In this document: positions 33,754-42,519 of the stretch, piece after piece
Position numbering within the stretch: the first letter of the stretch is position 1
Layout of the letters: every line of letters begins with the position of its first letter
Assembly (NCBI RefSeq): GCF_000421185.1
Contig: NZ_ATWJ01000008.1
Coordinates: 392,230-456,229, forward strand
DNA length: 64,000 nt
Source of the DNA: Ornithinimicrobium pekingense DSM 21552
GTDB lineage: Bacteria; Actinomycetota; Actinomycetes; Actinomycetales; Dermatophilaceae
Direction: 5' to 3'
Position numbers and translations under genes: made by a program
The notes under the pieces: model-generated
What the model saw: only the letters and a program-made list of their open reading frames with translations
Database searches by the model: none
What the model was told of the DNA's origin: nothing

Positions 33754-36700
33754 GTGACGCTGCGCCGAAGTCATTGGCGCCAGCACGCCGCGATGGGGGC
33801 CGCGGCCGCCGTCGTGGTCTCCACGGCCGCGGCCGGCAACGCCGGGCCGCTGGTCACCGACGACCACCTCAACTTCGAGCCGCTGGCGACCGAGACCGAG
33901 CCGACGTTCCGGCTCATCCCCAGCGACCTCGACTTCATCCTCAAGCAGATCGAGATCTCCGAGGCGCACGCCCACGCGATCGAGACCGGCGACGACAGCT
34001 ACTCGCTGCTGTGCCAGTCGACCGCCGACACCAGCGGCAAGTGCGTCCGTGACCCGCAGCTGCCGCACGGCCTGCGGACCGTCGACGGCTCGTTCAACAA
34101 CATCGAGTTCGACACCACCATCGGCAAGTCGAACAAGACCATGCCCCGTCTGCTGCCGATCCGGTGGCGCCAGGGTGAGGCCGCTCCGGCACAGGCGCCG
34201 TCGGCCGGTGACACCTCGATGTGCGAGGACCCCGCCGGCACCTGCTACGAGCAGCACGACGGCATCGTCTACGACGCCTCGCCGCGGCAGATCAGCAACC
34301 TGATCGTCGACAACAGCACCAACAACCCGACGGTGGCCGACGCCGCCGCCAACAACCCGGGTGCGGTCATCGACCCGGTGACCGGGGAGCTCTACCTGCC
34401 CAACCAGATGGCTGACGAGGCGCTGTCGGCCCCGGTCAACATGTGGTTCGTCTTCTTCGGGCAGTTCTTCGACCACGGGCTGGACCTGGTGGAGAAGAGC
34501 GCCGACGACGCGGTCATCGTGCCGCTCAGCCCGGACGACCCGCTGTGGGCCCAGACGCCGCCCAGCATGCGCTGGCTGGCGATGAGCCGTGCCACCAACC
34601 AGGCCGGGCCCGACAACGTCGTCGGCACCTCCGACGACGTGCGCGAGCACGCCAACCGGACCACCCCGTGGGTCGACCAGAACCAGACCTACACCTCCCA
34701 CCCGGCGCACCAGGTCTTCATCCGCGAGTACGAGCTCGTGGACGGCCGGCCGCAGGCGACCGGACACCTGCTCGACGGCGACAACGGTGGCCTGGCCACC
34801 TGGGACGACGTGCAGGAGCAGGCCCGGACCGTCCTGGGTATCGACCTGCTCGACGAGAACGTCCTCAACGTCCCGCAGGTCGGGGTGGACCTCTACGGCA
34901 ACTTCATCCCGGGTGACAACGGCTTCCCGCAGCTCATCACGGAGTCCGGCTCGGTGGAGGGCAACCCCTCCGCACCGGTCGCGTCGACCGAGGCGATCAA
35001 GCTCAACCAGTCGTTCCTGGACGACATCGCCCACGGCGCGACGCCCGCTCCCCCGGAGCCGGACCCGACGTGCACCGAGGGCGACTGCCCACTGATCCCC
35101 GGCTACGACAACGTGGCCCTGGGGCAGCACTTCATCACCGGTGACGGCCGCGGCAACGAGAACATCGGCCTGACCGCCGTGCACCACGTCTTCCACAGCG
35201 AGCACAACCGGCTGGTGGACCACGTCAACGAGGTCCTCGCGGCCAACCCGGACCTGCAGGCCAGGTACCAGACCAGCGGCGAGGCCGACGACTGGAGCTA
35301 CAACGAGCGTGTCTTCCAGGCCGCCCGCTTCGCCAACGAGATGCAGTACCAGCACCTCGTGTTCGAGGAGTTCGCGCGGACCGTGCAGCCGCAGATCGAC
35401 GCCGTCGTGTTCAACGAGAACGCCTACGACAGCACGATCGACGCCGCCATCCGTGCGGAGTTCGCCCACGTGGTCTACCGGTTCGGCCACTCGATGCTGA
35501 CCGAGGACATCCTGCGCGAGGGCTTCGGGGCGGAGTCGGCCAGCCTGCTCGACGGCTTCCTCAACCCGGTGGCCTTCCACTGCCGCGTGCAGCCGGACAT
35601 CAACAACGGCTGCGCCGAGGCCGACCTGCTGACCCCGGACGAGGCGGCCGGCGCGATCGTCAACGGCACGACCAACCAGGTCGCCAACCAGGTCGACGAG
35701 CTGGTCACCAGCACGCTGCGCAACAACCTGCTCGGCCTGCCGCTCGACCTCGCGACGATCAACATCCTGCGCGGTCGCGACACCGGTGTGCCGGGTCTGC
35801 AGCAGGCTCGCCGCACCTTCTTCGCCGAGAGCGGCAACCCGCAGCTCGAGCCCTACTCCAGCTGGCGCGACTTCGGTCTGTCGCTGAAGAACGGCGAGAA
35901 CTTCGGGCGCGGTGACAGCACCAGCTCGCTGGTGAACTTCGTCGCGGCCTACGGCCAGCACCCGTCGATCGTCGACGCCCCCACCCTGGACGCCAAGCGC
36001 GCCGCCGCCGACCTGCTGGTCAACGGCACGCCGACCATGGACATGGTGGAGCGGATCGCGGGCACCAGCCGCTACGCGACCGCCGCGGCGATCAGCGCGG
36101 CCAGCTTCACCTCGGCCGACACGGTCTACGTGGCCAACGGCACCAACTTCCCCGACGCCCTGGCGGGTGGCCCCGCGGCCGCCTACGAGGGTGGCCCGGT
36201 CCTGCTGGTGCAGCAGAACGCCATCCCGGCCGACACCGTGCTCGAGATCCTGCGGCTGGCGCCGCAGAAGGTCGTCGTTCTGGGTGGCACGGGTGCAGTC
36301 AGCACCCAGGTCGAGAACTCGCTGCGGACCTACGCACCGATCGTCGAGCGCCGGTCGAGCACCGACCGGTACGGCACGGCGGCCGCCGTGGTCGCGGGCG
36401 CCTTCACCGACGCCTCGGCCGTGGACCGGGTCTACATCGCCAGCGGTGCGACCTTCCCGGACGCCCTCGGTGGCAGCGCCGCCGCGGCGGCCGCGGGCGC
36501 CCCGCTGCTCCTGGTCCGTCCGGACAGCGTGCCGGCGGCCATCGCGGGTCAGCTCCAGCGTCTGGCACCCAGCCAGATCACGGTCCTCGGTGGGCCGGGC
36601 GCGGTCAGCGACGCGGTGATGACCGAGCTGCAGTCGCTCGTCTCCGGCGCGACGGTGACCCGTCTGAACGGCACCAACCGCTACGAGACGAGCGTCGCGG

Positions 36701-39405
36701 TGAGCCAGGACTTCGCCACCCCCGGTGGCACGGTCTACCTCTCCACGGGGTCCAACTTCCCGGACGCCCTGGCCGCAGGCTCCCCCGCGGGGCTGCGGCA
36801 GTCGCCGATCCTGCTGATCCAGACGACCGGGGTCCCGGCCGCGGTCCAGGCGGAGCTCCTGCGCCTGCAGCCCAGCCGGGTGGTCATCCTCGGCGGCCCC
36901 GGGGCGGTGTCGGACACCACCCTGGCGCAGGTCGAGGCGCTGTTCCCGCCGCAGGAGGCTCCGGCCGACGCGGTGGCGTTCATGACCAGCACGGGCGACT
37001 GGGCCAACCAGTCGGGCCTGAGCACCACCGGTCTGGAGGACGTCGACTTCTGGGTCGGCGGTCTCGCGGAGGCGCTCGACCCGTTCGGCGGCATGCTCGG
37101 CAGCACGTTCAACTACGTGTTCGAGCAGCAGCTGGAGGACCTGCAGTTCGGTGACCGGTTCTACTACCTGTTCCGCAACCAGGGCAACCAGCTGTTCGCG
37201 GCGCTCGAGGCCAACTCGTTCTCCTCGCTGATCCAGCGCAACACGGACGCCTCGCTGCTGCCGGCGGAGATCTTCCGCTCGCAGGAGCCGACGTTCGACC
37301 TGGAGAACCTGCCCACCCCGCTGCCGGCCGGCCTCACCCAGATGGCGGACGGCACGTGGCGCTGGGACGGTGACGAGCACGTCGAGATCCACGGCAACCG
37401 GACGCTGGCCGACCGCATCCGCGGTGGTCAGGGTGACGACGCACTGTGGGGCTACGGCGGCGACGACCGGATCGAGGGCGGGTCGGGCAACGACTCGATC
37501 GTCGGCGGCCCGGGTCACGACATCCTCACCGACGCCTTCGGCGACGACAACATCAAGGGCGGTGACGGCAACGACGCGATCGACGGCGGACCCGGCATCG
37601 ACCTGCTCCTCGCCGGGGCCGGTGACGACTTCGTGGCCAAGCCCTCGGACAACTCCGACGGAGCCACCGGCTTCTTCGGCACCGGTGACGACATCTTCAT
37701 CGGTGGCACCGGGCGGGACAACCCGTTCGGCAACGAGGGAGACGACTGGATGGAGGGCGGCCCGCACGCGGACCTGCTGATGGGTGACAACGGTCAGCAG
37801 TTCCAGAACGACGTGGACGGCGGCGACGACGTCCTCATCGGCGGCACCGGCTCCGACGACCACGACGCCGAGGGCGGTGACGACATCATGGTCGCCACCT
37901 CCGGCGGCACGGACAGGTACCACGGCATGTTCGGCTTCGACTACGTCACCTACGACGGGACGAGCACGGGCGTCGACGCGGACCTCAACTTCAACCTGCT
38001 GCAGCCCCCGGACGTCACGGCGATCCGGGACCGCTTCACCCAGGTGGAGTCGCTGTCCGGTGGTAGCGGTGACGACGTCATCCGTGGTCTGGGCATAGCC
38101 CCGGACGACCTCGACGCCGACGCCGTCAACAAGATGGACCCGGAGAACCTCGACCTGGTCGACGGTCTGCGCGAACTGCTCAGCCCGGCGGGCCACGAGC
38201 AGGACTACTCGATGCGGGTCCGGTCGGACAACCCGCTGCTCCAGGACACCGACGGGGTCTCCAACCTGCTCTTCGGTGGTGCCGGCGACGACATCATGGA
38301 AGGCCGGTTCGGTGACGACTTCATCGACGGTGACAAGGCGCTCCGGGTCCAGCTGGTGCACGTCCCCACGGGCGAGCGGTTCTCCAGCGCGGCCCAGCTG
38401 CGGGCTCGGGTCTTCTCCGGTGCGATCAACCCCGGTGACATCGACATCGTGCGCGAGCTGGTGGACGAGTCGGCCGAGGGTGACATCGACACCGCGGTCT
38501 ACGTCGACCCCTTCGTCAACGAGGCTGGCGCCCCGAACTACGAGATCAACCAGCTGCCTGACGGCTACTGGGAGGTCGTCCACATCGGTGGAGCGGAGTT
38601 CGAGGAGTCCGAGGGTGCCGACATCCTGGTGAACATCGAGATGCTGCAGTTCGGCGACGGTGGGTGCTTCGAGCTCTCCACCGAGCTCACGCCGTGCCCC
38701 TCGCTGGGGACCGTGTCCTTCACGGGCCAGACCAACCCGCCCACGGAGGACGCGGCCATCACGGCCACGGTCACCCTGGACCCGTCGGTCACCACCCCGC
38801 GCGGCATGCGGTTCTCCTGGCAGGCCGGTGAGGTCGCCGAGGCCTGGGACCCGTCCTCAACCGAGGGCGGCCCGGTCACCCGGGTGGCCGGGACGAACAC
38901 CTGGCAGCAGACGTTCACGCCCGGTGACGGTGACGCAGGCGCGATCCTGCGGCTGGTCGTGACCTTCGAGGACGACAACGGCGTGCTGCGGCAGGTCGTG
39001 TCCCCGGTGGTCGGGAGCGAGGCTGACCCCGACCTGGCCAACCTGGCGGTCGTCAACATCAACGACGACCCGACGGGGCTGACCCTGTCGAACACCTCGC
39101 CGCGGGTGGGCCAGTCGATCGTCCCGAGCCCGTTCTCGGACGCCGACGGGCTGGAGGAGGCCGTGGAGGCCGGTATGACGTACGAGTGGCAGACGGCGAC
39201 CGACGCCGCCTTCACGTCCGGCGTCGTGACCGTGGCCACCAGGGTCACCCCTGGCACCAACCAGCTGGGCTACACGGTCCAGGACGGTGACCTGAACCGC
39301 TACATCCGGGTGGTCGTCACCTACACCGACGACCAGGGGACGGTCGAAACGTACCCCTCCGACCCGACCGCCGCGGTGGCAGCCGCCGAGGCCGCCGGCC
39401 CGTGA
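33754..39405 (+). CDS. Giant secreted heme peroxidase split by three CWB2 repeats, with RTX and Ig-like C terminus
   Basis: A 1883-aa exported protein of the animal-type heme peroxidase family. Distal His ~241 is in FFGQFFDHGLDL, HSEHNRLVDHV is the next conserved helix, and proximal His ~579 is in YRFGHSML. The peroxidase fold runs to AAYGQHPSIVDAPTLDAKRA (~755). Three CWB2 units interrupt it (~768-1066; SSTDRYGTAAAV, NGTNFPDALAGG). It then resumes with GLEDVDFWVGGLAEAL and LQFGDRFYYLF. RTX Ca-binding nonapeptides follow (~1219-1390; GGSGNDSIVGGPGHD), then Ig-like domains. The GTG at 33754 gives a signal peptide (TLRRSHWRQHAAMGAAAAVV, cut after GNA). ATGs at 33646 and 33700 would extend it through rare Leu codons. 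Likely makes oxidised halides or radicals at the surface (inference). Confidence 0.88.
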   Translation: MTLRRSHWRQHAAMGAAAAVVVSTAAAGNAGPLVTDDHLNFEPLATETEPTFRLIPSDLDFILKQIEISEAHAHAIETGDDSYSLLCQSTADTSGKCVRDPQLPHGLRTVDGSFNNIEFDTTIGKSNKTMPRLLPIRWRQGEAAPAQAPSAGDTSMCEDPAGTCYEQHDGIVYDASPRQISNLIVDNSTNNPTVADAAANNPGAVIDPVTGELYLPNQMADEALSAPVNMWFVFFGQFFDHGLDLVEKSADDAVIVPLSPDDPLWAQTPPSMRWLAMSRATNQAGPDNVVGTSDDVREHANRTTPWVDQNQTYTSHPAHQVFIREYELVDGRPQATGHLLDGDNGGLATWDDVQEQARTVLGIDLLDENVLNVPQVGVDLYGNFIPGDNGFPQLITESGSVEGNPSAPVASTEAIKLNQSFLDDIAHGATPAPPEPDPTCTEGDCPLIPGYDNVALGQHFITGDGRGNENIGLTAVHHVFHSEHNRLVDHVNEVLAANPDLQARYQTSGEADDWSYNERVFQAARFANEMQYQHLVFEEFARTVQPQIDAVVFNENAYDSTIDAAIRAEFAHVVYRFGHSMLTEDILREGFGAESASLLDGFLNPVAFHCRVQPDINNGCAEADLLTPDEAAGAIVNGTTNQVANQVDELVTSTLRNNLLGLPLDLATINILRGRDTGVPGLQQARRTFFAESGNPQLEPYSSWRDFGLSLKNGENFGRGDSTSSLVNFVAAYGQHPSIVDAPTLDAKRAAADLLVNGTPTMDMVERIAGTSRYATAAAISAASFTSADTVYVANGTNFPDALAGGPAAAYEGGPVLLVQQNAIPADTVLEILRLAPQKVVVLGGTGAVSTQVENSLRTYAPIVERRSSTDRYGTAAAVVAGAFTDASAVDRVYIASGATFPDALGGSAAAAAAGAPLLLVRPDSVPAAIAGQLQRLAPSQITVLGGPGAVSDAVMTELQSLVSGATVTRLNGTNRYETSVAVSQDFATPGGTVYLSTGSNFPDALAAGSPAGLRQSPILLIQTTGVPAAVQAELLRLQPSRVVILGGPGAVSDTTLAQVEALFPPQEAPADAVAFMTSTGDWANQSGLSTTGLEDVDFWVGGLAEALDPFGGMLGSTFNYVFEQQLEDLQFGDRFYYLFRNQGNQLFAALEANSFSSLIQRNTDASLLPAEIFRSQEPTFDLENLPTPLPAGLTQMADGTWRWDGDEHVEIHGNRTLADRIRGGQGDDALWGYGGDDRIEGGSGNDSIVGGPGHDILTDAFGDDNIKGGDGNDAIDGGPGIDLLLAGAGDDFVAKPSDNSDGATGFFGTGDDIFIGGTGRDNPFGNEGDDWMEGGPHADLLMGDNGQQFQNDVDGGDDVLIGGTGSDDHDAEGGDDIMVATSGGTDRYHGMFGFDYVTYDGTSTGVDADLNFNLLQPPDVTAIRDRFTQVESLSGGSGDDVIRGLGIAPDDLDADAVNKMDPENLDLVDGLRELLSPAGHEQDYSMRVRSDNPLLQDTDGVSNLLFGGAGDDIMEGRFGDDFIDGDKALRVQLVHVPTGERFSSAAQLRARVFSGAINPGDIDIVRELVDESAEGDIDTAVYVDPFVNEAGAPNYEINQLPDGYWEVVHIGGAEFEESEGADILVNIEMLQFGDGGCFELSTELTPCPSLGTVSFTGQTNPPTEDAAITATVTLDPSVTTPRGMRFSWQAGEVAEAWDPSSTEGGPVTRVAGTNTWQQTFTPGDGDAGAILRLVVTFEDDNGVLRQVVSPVVGSEADPDLANLAVVNINDDPTGLTLSNTSPRVGQSIVPSPFSDADGLEEAVEAGMTYEWQTATDAAFTSGVVTVATRVTPGTNQLGYTVQDGDLNRYIRVVVTYTDDQGTVETYPSDPTAAVAAAEAAGP

Positions 39406-39443
39406 GGCCGGGTGCTCCGTGAGCACCGCCTGAGGGCATGACC

Positions 39444-39478
39444 GAAGGGCCCCGCCGCACCCAGCGGCGGGGCCCTTC
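39444..39478. terminator. Terminator of the peroxidase gene
   Basis: Perfect 15-bp stem GAAGGGCCCCGCCGC / GCGGCGGGGCCCTTC with loop ACCCA, 39 nt after the peroxidase stop. Confidence 0.9.
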
Positions 39479-39488
39479 AACGTGCCCC

Positions 39489-39525
39489 TTGACAACATAC
39501 AACTGATTGGTTGTATGTTGGTGGC
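39489..39525 (+). promoter_or_regulatory. Promoter and operator of the ArsR gene
   Basis: TTGACA at 39489-39494 and TATGTT at 39514-39519. The predicted start point is 39526, which is the G of the GTG initiator, so the mRNA would be leaderless. An 11-bp perfect inverted repeat, CAACATACAAC (39493-39503) and GTTGTATGTTG (39510-39520) with a 6-bp spacer, covers the -35 to -10 region. This is the expected position for autorepression by the ArsR protein. Confidence 0.7.
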
Positions 39526-39894
39526 GTGGACGGGACGAGGGAGGACCGCGCGGACGCGATGTTCCACGCGCTCGCCGACCGGACCCGGCGTGACATCCTG
39601 CGCCGCGTGCTGGCCGGGGAGCACTCCGTCTCCGCCCTCGCCGCGAGCTACGACATGAGCTTCGCCGCCGTCCAGAAGCACGTCGCCGTCCTGGAGCGGG
39701 CGGGCCTGCTCACCAAGCGCCGCAGCGGGCGCGAGCAGCTCGCCAGCGGCGACGTCGAGGCCGTCCGCTCCGTCACCTCGATGCTCGCCGAGCTCGAGGA
39801 CATCTGGCGCGGTCGCATCGACCGCATCGACACCTTCCTGCAAGGAGACCGACCATGCCCGTCACCGCCTTCACCACCGACCCCGACACCCTGA
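39526..39894 (+). CDS. ArsR-family transcriptional regulator
   Basis: A 122-aa winged-helix repressor: MFHALADRTRRDILRRVLAG, then the recognition region LAASYDMSFAAVQKHVAVLE and wing RRSGREQL. No metal-binding cysteine pair is visible. It belongs to the ArsR group paired with SRPBCC proteins. GTG at 39526 is chosen on the leaderless geometry; an ATG at 39514 lies inside the -10 box. The 3' end overlaps the SRPBCC gene by 40 nt, so the two are co-transcribed. Confidence 0.9.
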   Translation: MDGTREDRADAMFHALADRTRRDILRRVLAGEHSVSALAASYDMSFAAVQKHVAVLERAGLLTKRRSGREQLASGDVEAVRSVTSMLAELEDIWRGRIDRIDTFLQGDRPCPSPPSPPTPTP

Positions 39895-40340
39895 CCCTGA
39901 CCATCACCGCGCAGTTCGCCGCACCGGTCGAGCGGGTGTGGGAGCTCTACGCCGACCCCCGGCAGCTCGAGCAGGTCTGGGGCCCCCCGGGTTACCCCGC
40001 GACGTTCGTCGAGCACGACCTGAGCGCCGGCGGACGGATGACCTACTACATGACCGCCCCCGACGGCGAGCGCTACGGCGGCTGGTGGCAGATCAGCGAG
40101 GTCGACGCACCGCGCCGCTTCACCTTCGAGGACGGCTTCGCCGACCCCGACCTGCGGCCGCTGGCGGACATGCCGGTCTCGCACAACGTCTACTCCTTCG
40201 AGCCGGCCGACGGGGGCACCCGTGCGGTCTTCACCTCGACCTACTCCTCGGCCGAGGCCCTGCAGCAGGTGCTGGACATGGGCGTCGAGGAGGGCGCCAC
40301 CTCCGCCATCAACCAGATCGACGGCTTCCTCGCCGCCTGA
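39855..40340 (+). CDS. SRPBCC (AHSA1-like) domain protein
   Basis: A 161-aa START/AHSA1-fold protein: ITAQFAAPVERVWELYADPR, the cavity segments GPPGYPATFVEHDLSAGGRM and YYMTAPDGERYGGWWQISEV, and the C-terminal helix MGVEEGATSAINQIDGFLA. Such proteins bind hydrophobic ligands; those paired with ArsR regulators are thought to act in stress or detoxification (family knowledge). ATG preceded by AAGGAG at good spacing. Confidence 0.9.
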   Translation: MPVTAFTTDPDTLTLTITAQFAAPVERVWELYADPRQLEQVWGPPGYPATFVEHDLSAGGRMTYYMTAPDGERYGGWWQISEVDAPRRFTFEDGFADPDLRPLADMPVSHNVYSFEPADGGTRAVFTSTYSSAEALQQVLDMGVEEGATSAINQIDGFLAA

Positions 40341-40415
40341 CGCCCCCGTCCAGGTCAGGTGGCCGGCGCTGCATACTGCGCTGGTCCGCCCCGCCCCCGC
40401 CCCGGAAGGCCTCGT

Positions 40416-40826
40416 ATGTCGTGCACCATCACCGCCCGCACCCCCACACCGCAGGAGCACCGCGAGCTGGCGGAGTCGGTGGGCTGGGGCGATGCGTTCT
40501 GGTGGGACGCCGTGCCGACCTCGCTGGCCGGCTCGGTCTGCGGGGTGGTCGTCCATGACGACGGCGGTGAGCTGGTCGGGATGGGCCGGGTCGTCGGTGA
40601 CGGAGCCTTCTACTTCTACGTGCAGGACGTCGTGGTGCGCCCGGACCACCAGGGGGCCGGGCTGGGCCGCGACATCGTCGAGGCGCTGACGGCGCAGGTG
40701 CGGCACCTGGCCCCCGGTCACTGCTTCGTCGGGCTCTTCGCCACGCCGGCTGCCGACCGGCTCTACCGGAGCCTGGGCTGGGACGACGCGGACCTGACCG
40801 GGATGTGGACGGTCCTGCGCGACTGA
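40416..40826 (+). CDS. GNAT family N-acetyltransferase
   Basis: A 136-aa acetyltransferase: VGMGRVVGDGAFYFYVQDVV, then the acetyl-CoA motif VRPDHQGAGLGRDIVEALT and the C-terminal FATPAADRLYRSLGWDD. Similar in layout to small GNATs acting on diverse amines; acceptor unknown. The ATG at 40416 follows GGAAGG. A strong terminator follows the stop. Confidence 0.88.
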   Translation: MSCTITARTPTPQEHRELAESVGWGDAFWWDAVPTSLAGSVCGVVVHDDGGELVGMGRVVGDGAFYFYVQDVVVRPDHQGAGLGRDIVEALTAQVRHLAPGHCFVGLFATPAADRLYRSLGWDDADLTGMWTVLRD

Positions 40827-40832
40827 GGGAGC

Positions 40833-40874
40833 ATGACAGAAGCTCCCGGCCGTCCGGCCGGGAGCTTCTGTCAT
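40833..40874. terminator. Strong hairpin terminator
   Basis: 19-bp perfect stem (ATGACAGAAGCTCCCGGCC at 40833-40851, its complement at 40856-40874) with a GTCC loop. It lies between the GNAT gene and the convergent tRNA-Leu. Confidence 0.9.
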
Positions 40875-40883
40875 CACATCGCG

Positions 40884-40967
40884 TGCGCGAGGGGGGAGTT
40901 GAACCCCCACGCCCTTTCGGGCACACGGACCTGAACCGTGCGCGTCTGCCTATTCCGCCACTCGCGC
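40884..40967 (-). tRNA. tRNA-Leu (CAG anticodon)
   Basis: The minus strand folds as a class II tRNA. Acceptor GCGCGAG pairs with CTCGCGC before the discriminator A. The anticodon stem CACGG/CCGTG holds loop TTCAGGT with anticodon CAG. The long variable arm is TGCCCGAAAGGGCG, and the T arm is GGGGG TTCAACT CCCCC. The 3' CCA is not encoded. A leucine tRNA upstream of the fha-pst-rod-pbp-pkn block is also seen in mycobacteria. Confidence 0.95.
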
Positions 40968-41112
40968 GAGTGCCGGGCAAGACTAGCACGGGGGCTCGGT
41001 GGGGCCGAAATCACCGAGACAGGGTCACGACGTCCCCGCGTGACGGCGCGCAGAAGGGAACCCGTCGCCGCTCCGCCGCTCCTTCCTCCAGAGTCCTGCC
41101 AGTCCGGACAAG

Positions 41113-41118
41113 TACGAT
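41113..41118 (+). promoter_or_regulatory. Putative -10 of the fhaA-pknB operon
   Basis: TACGAT (TANNNT) 55 nt before the fhaA GTG; no good -35 is seen. It lies in the only non-coding interval before the six-gene block. Confidence 0.3.
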
Positions 41119-41172
41119 CGGCGGGCAAGGCGCATGCTCGTCCGCTGCTCGATGGAATGGAGAGGAGAGGCT

Positions 41173-42048
41173 GTGGGAGTCTTCGACCGTCTTGAGCGTG
41201 GTCTCGAGCGCGCCGTCAAGCAGCCGTTCGCCCGGGTCTTCAAGGCCGAGGTCCAGCCGGTGGAGATCGCCTCGGCCATGCGGGGCGCGATGGACGACCG
41301 GGCCGCGGTCCTGGGCCCGGGACGCACGATGGTCCCCAACGTCTTCACGATCGAGCTGGCCGAGACCGACTACGAGCGGCTCTCGTCCTACTCCTCGGCC
41401 CTGACCGACGAGCTGGTGGCTGCCGCGGAGGACCACGCCGACGCCCAGCGCTACGTGGCGCCCGGCCCCTTCGAGGTCCGTCTCGTCTCGGGCGACGACC
41501 TCGAGACCGGCATCTTCCGGGTGCGTCCGGCCGCCAAGGACGGCCGGGCCGGTCGCGCCTCCGCCAGCGCCCGCCCTTCCTCTGAGGCCCGACCCCGCGA
41601 GCACGCCCCGCAGCCCCGGCCCGCCCCGGAGCGCCGGGACCGCGACGAGCACGCCGTATACCGTCCGGACCGGCAGGCCGGCCCCCGGCCCGAGCCCCGT
41701 CCGCAGGCGGGCGCGACGCGTGAGGTGCCCGCCGGCCGCACCCCCCGGGGACGCGGACCTCGTCCCGTCCTGGACGTCGACGGCCGTGCCGTGCCGCTCT
41801 CGGCCGCGGTGACGACCATCGGCCGCGACGACTCCGCCGACGTCGTCGTCGACGACCCCGGCGTCTCGCGCCGGCACGCGGAGGTGCGCATCAGCCACGA
41901 CGGGCCCCACCTGCAGGTCCTGCTGCGCGACCTCGGGTCGACCAACGGCACCTACCTCAACGGCGAGCAGGTCGGCGACGAGGAGCTGCGCGACGGCGAC
42001 CGCATCACCATGGGTCGCTCCAGCCTGATCTTCCGGCTGGAGGGGTGA
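41173..42048 (+). CDS. fhaA: FHA-domain protein FhaA (DUF3662 plus FHA)
   Basis: A 291-aa protein. The N-terminal DUF3662 domain (VFDRLERGLERAVKQPFARV to ~residue 125) and a Pro/Arg-rich linker lead to a C-terminal FHA domain (~200-290). Phosphothreonine-binding residues are in TIGRDDSADVVVDDPGVSRR and DLGSTNGTYLNG. In mycobacteria FhaA binds phosphorylated PknB targets and the lipid II flippase MviN, tuning peptidoglycan synthesis. The GTG at 41173 follows GGAGAGG. First gene of the kinase/phosphatase block; fhaB starts in the next base. Confidence 0.93.
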   Translation: MGVFDRLERGLERAVKQPFARVFKAEVQPVEIASAMRGAMDDRAAVLGPGRTMVPNVFTIELAETDYERLSSYSSALTDELVAAAEDHADAQRYVAPGPFEVRLVSGDDLETGIFRVRPAAKDGRAGRASASARPSSEARPREHAPQPRPAPERRDRDEHAVYRPDRQAGPRPEPRPQAGATREVPAGRTPRGRGPRPVLDVDGRAVPLSAAVTTIGRDDSADVVVDDPGVSRRHAEVRISHDGPHLQVLLRDLGSTNGTYLNGEQVGDEELRDGDRITMGRSSLIFRLEG

Positions 42049-42516
42049 ATGGGTGAGCTGACCCTCAACCTCATCCGCCTGGGTGTCATCGTCCTGCTGT
42101 GGGCGTTCGTCTTCTCGGTGGTCGGCGTGCTGCGCGGGGACCTCTACGGCACCCGCGTCCTCTCGCGCAACGCCGGCCCGACCCGCTCCCGGGAGTCACG
42201 CAGCGACCGCCGCACGCGCAAGAACGTCCCCACGCACGTCGTGGTGACCGAGGGCAGCCTGCGCGGCACCTCGGTGCCGCTGCACGAGGGCGGCCTGCTC
42301 GTCGGCCGCAACCCCGAGTGCACGCTGGTGCTCACCGACGACTACGCCTCCGGCCGCCACCTACGCATCTACCCGGGCGCCGACGCCTGGTACGTCGACG
42401 ACCTGGGGTCGACCAACGGCACGATCGTCAACGGCCAGAAGATCGACGAGGGGGCGCGGCTCGACCCGGGTGCACAGATCCGGATCGGCCAGACCGTCCT
42501 CGAGCTGCGCCGCTGA
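42049..42516 (+). CDS. fhaB: FHA-domain membrane protein FhaB
   Basis: A 155-aa protein with one N-terminal transmembrane helix (LIRLGVIVLLWAFVFSVVGV), an Arg-rich linker and a C-terminal FHA domain (GGLLVGRNPECTLVL, SGRHLRIY, DLGSTNGTIVNG). The mycobacterial orthologue FhaB/FipA is a PknB substrate that links to FtsZ and FtsQ. Starts directly after fhaA; pstP follows 3 nt later. Confidence 0.92.
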   Translation: MGELTLNLIRLGVIVLLWAFVFSVVGVLRGDLYGTRVLSRNAGPTRSRESRSDRRTRKNVPTHVVVTEGSLRGTSVPLHEGGLLVGRNPECTLVLTDDYASGRHLRIYPGADAWYVDDLGSTNGTIVNGQKIDEGARLDPGAQIRIGQTVLELRR

Positions 42517-42519
42517 CCC

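Noticed and set aside
33745..38583. 1612-codon open frame on the minus strand opposite the peroxidase
   Set aside because: Shadow of a high-GC gene; no domain motifs and rich in V, D, R and G as expected from the reverse frame.
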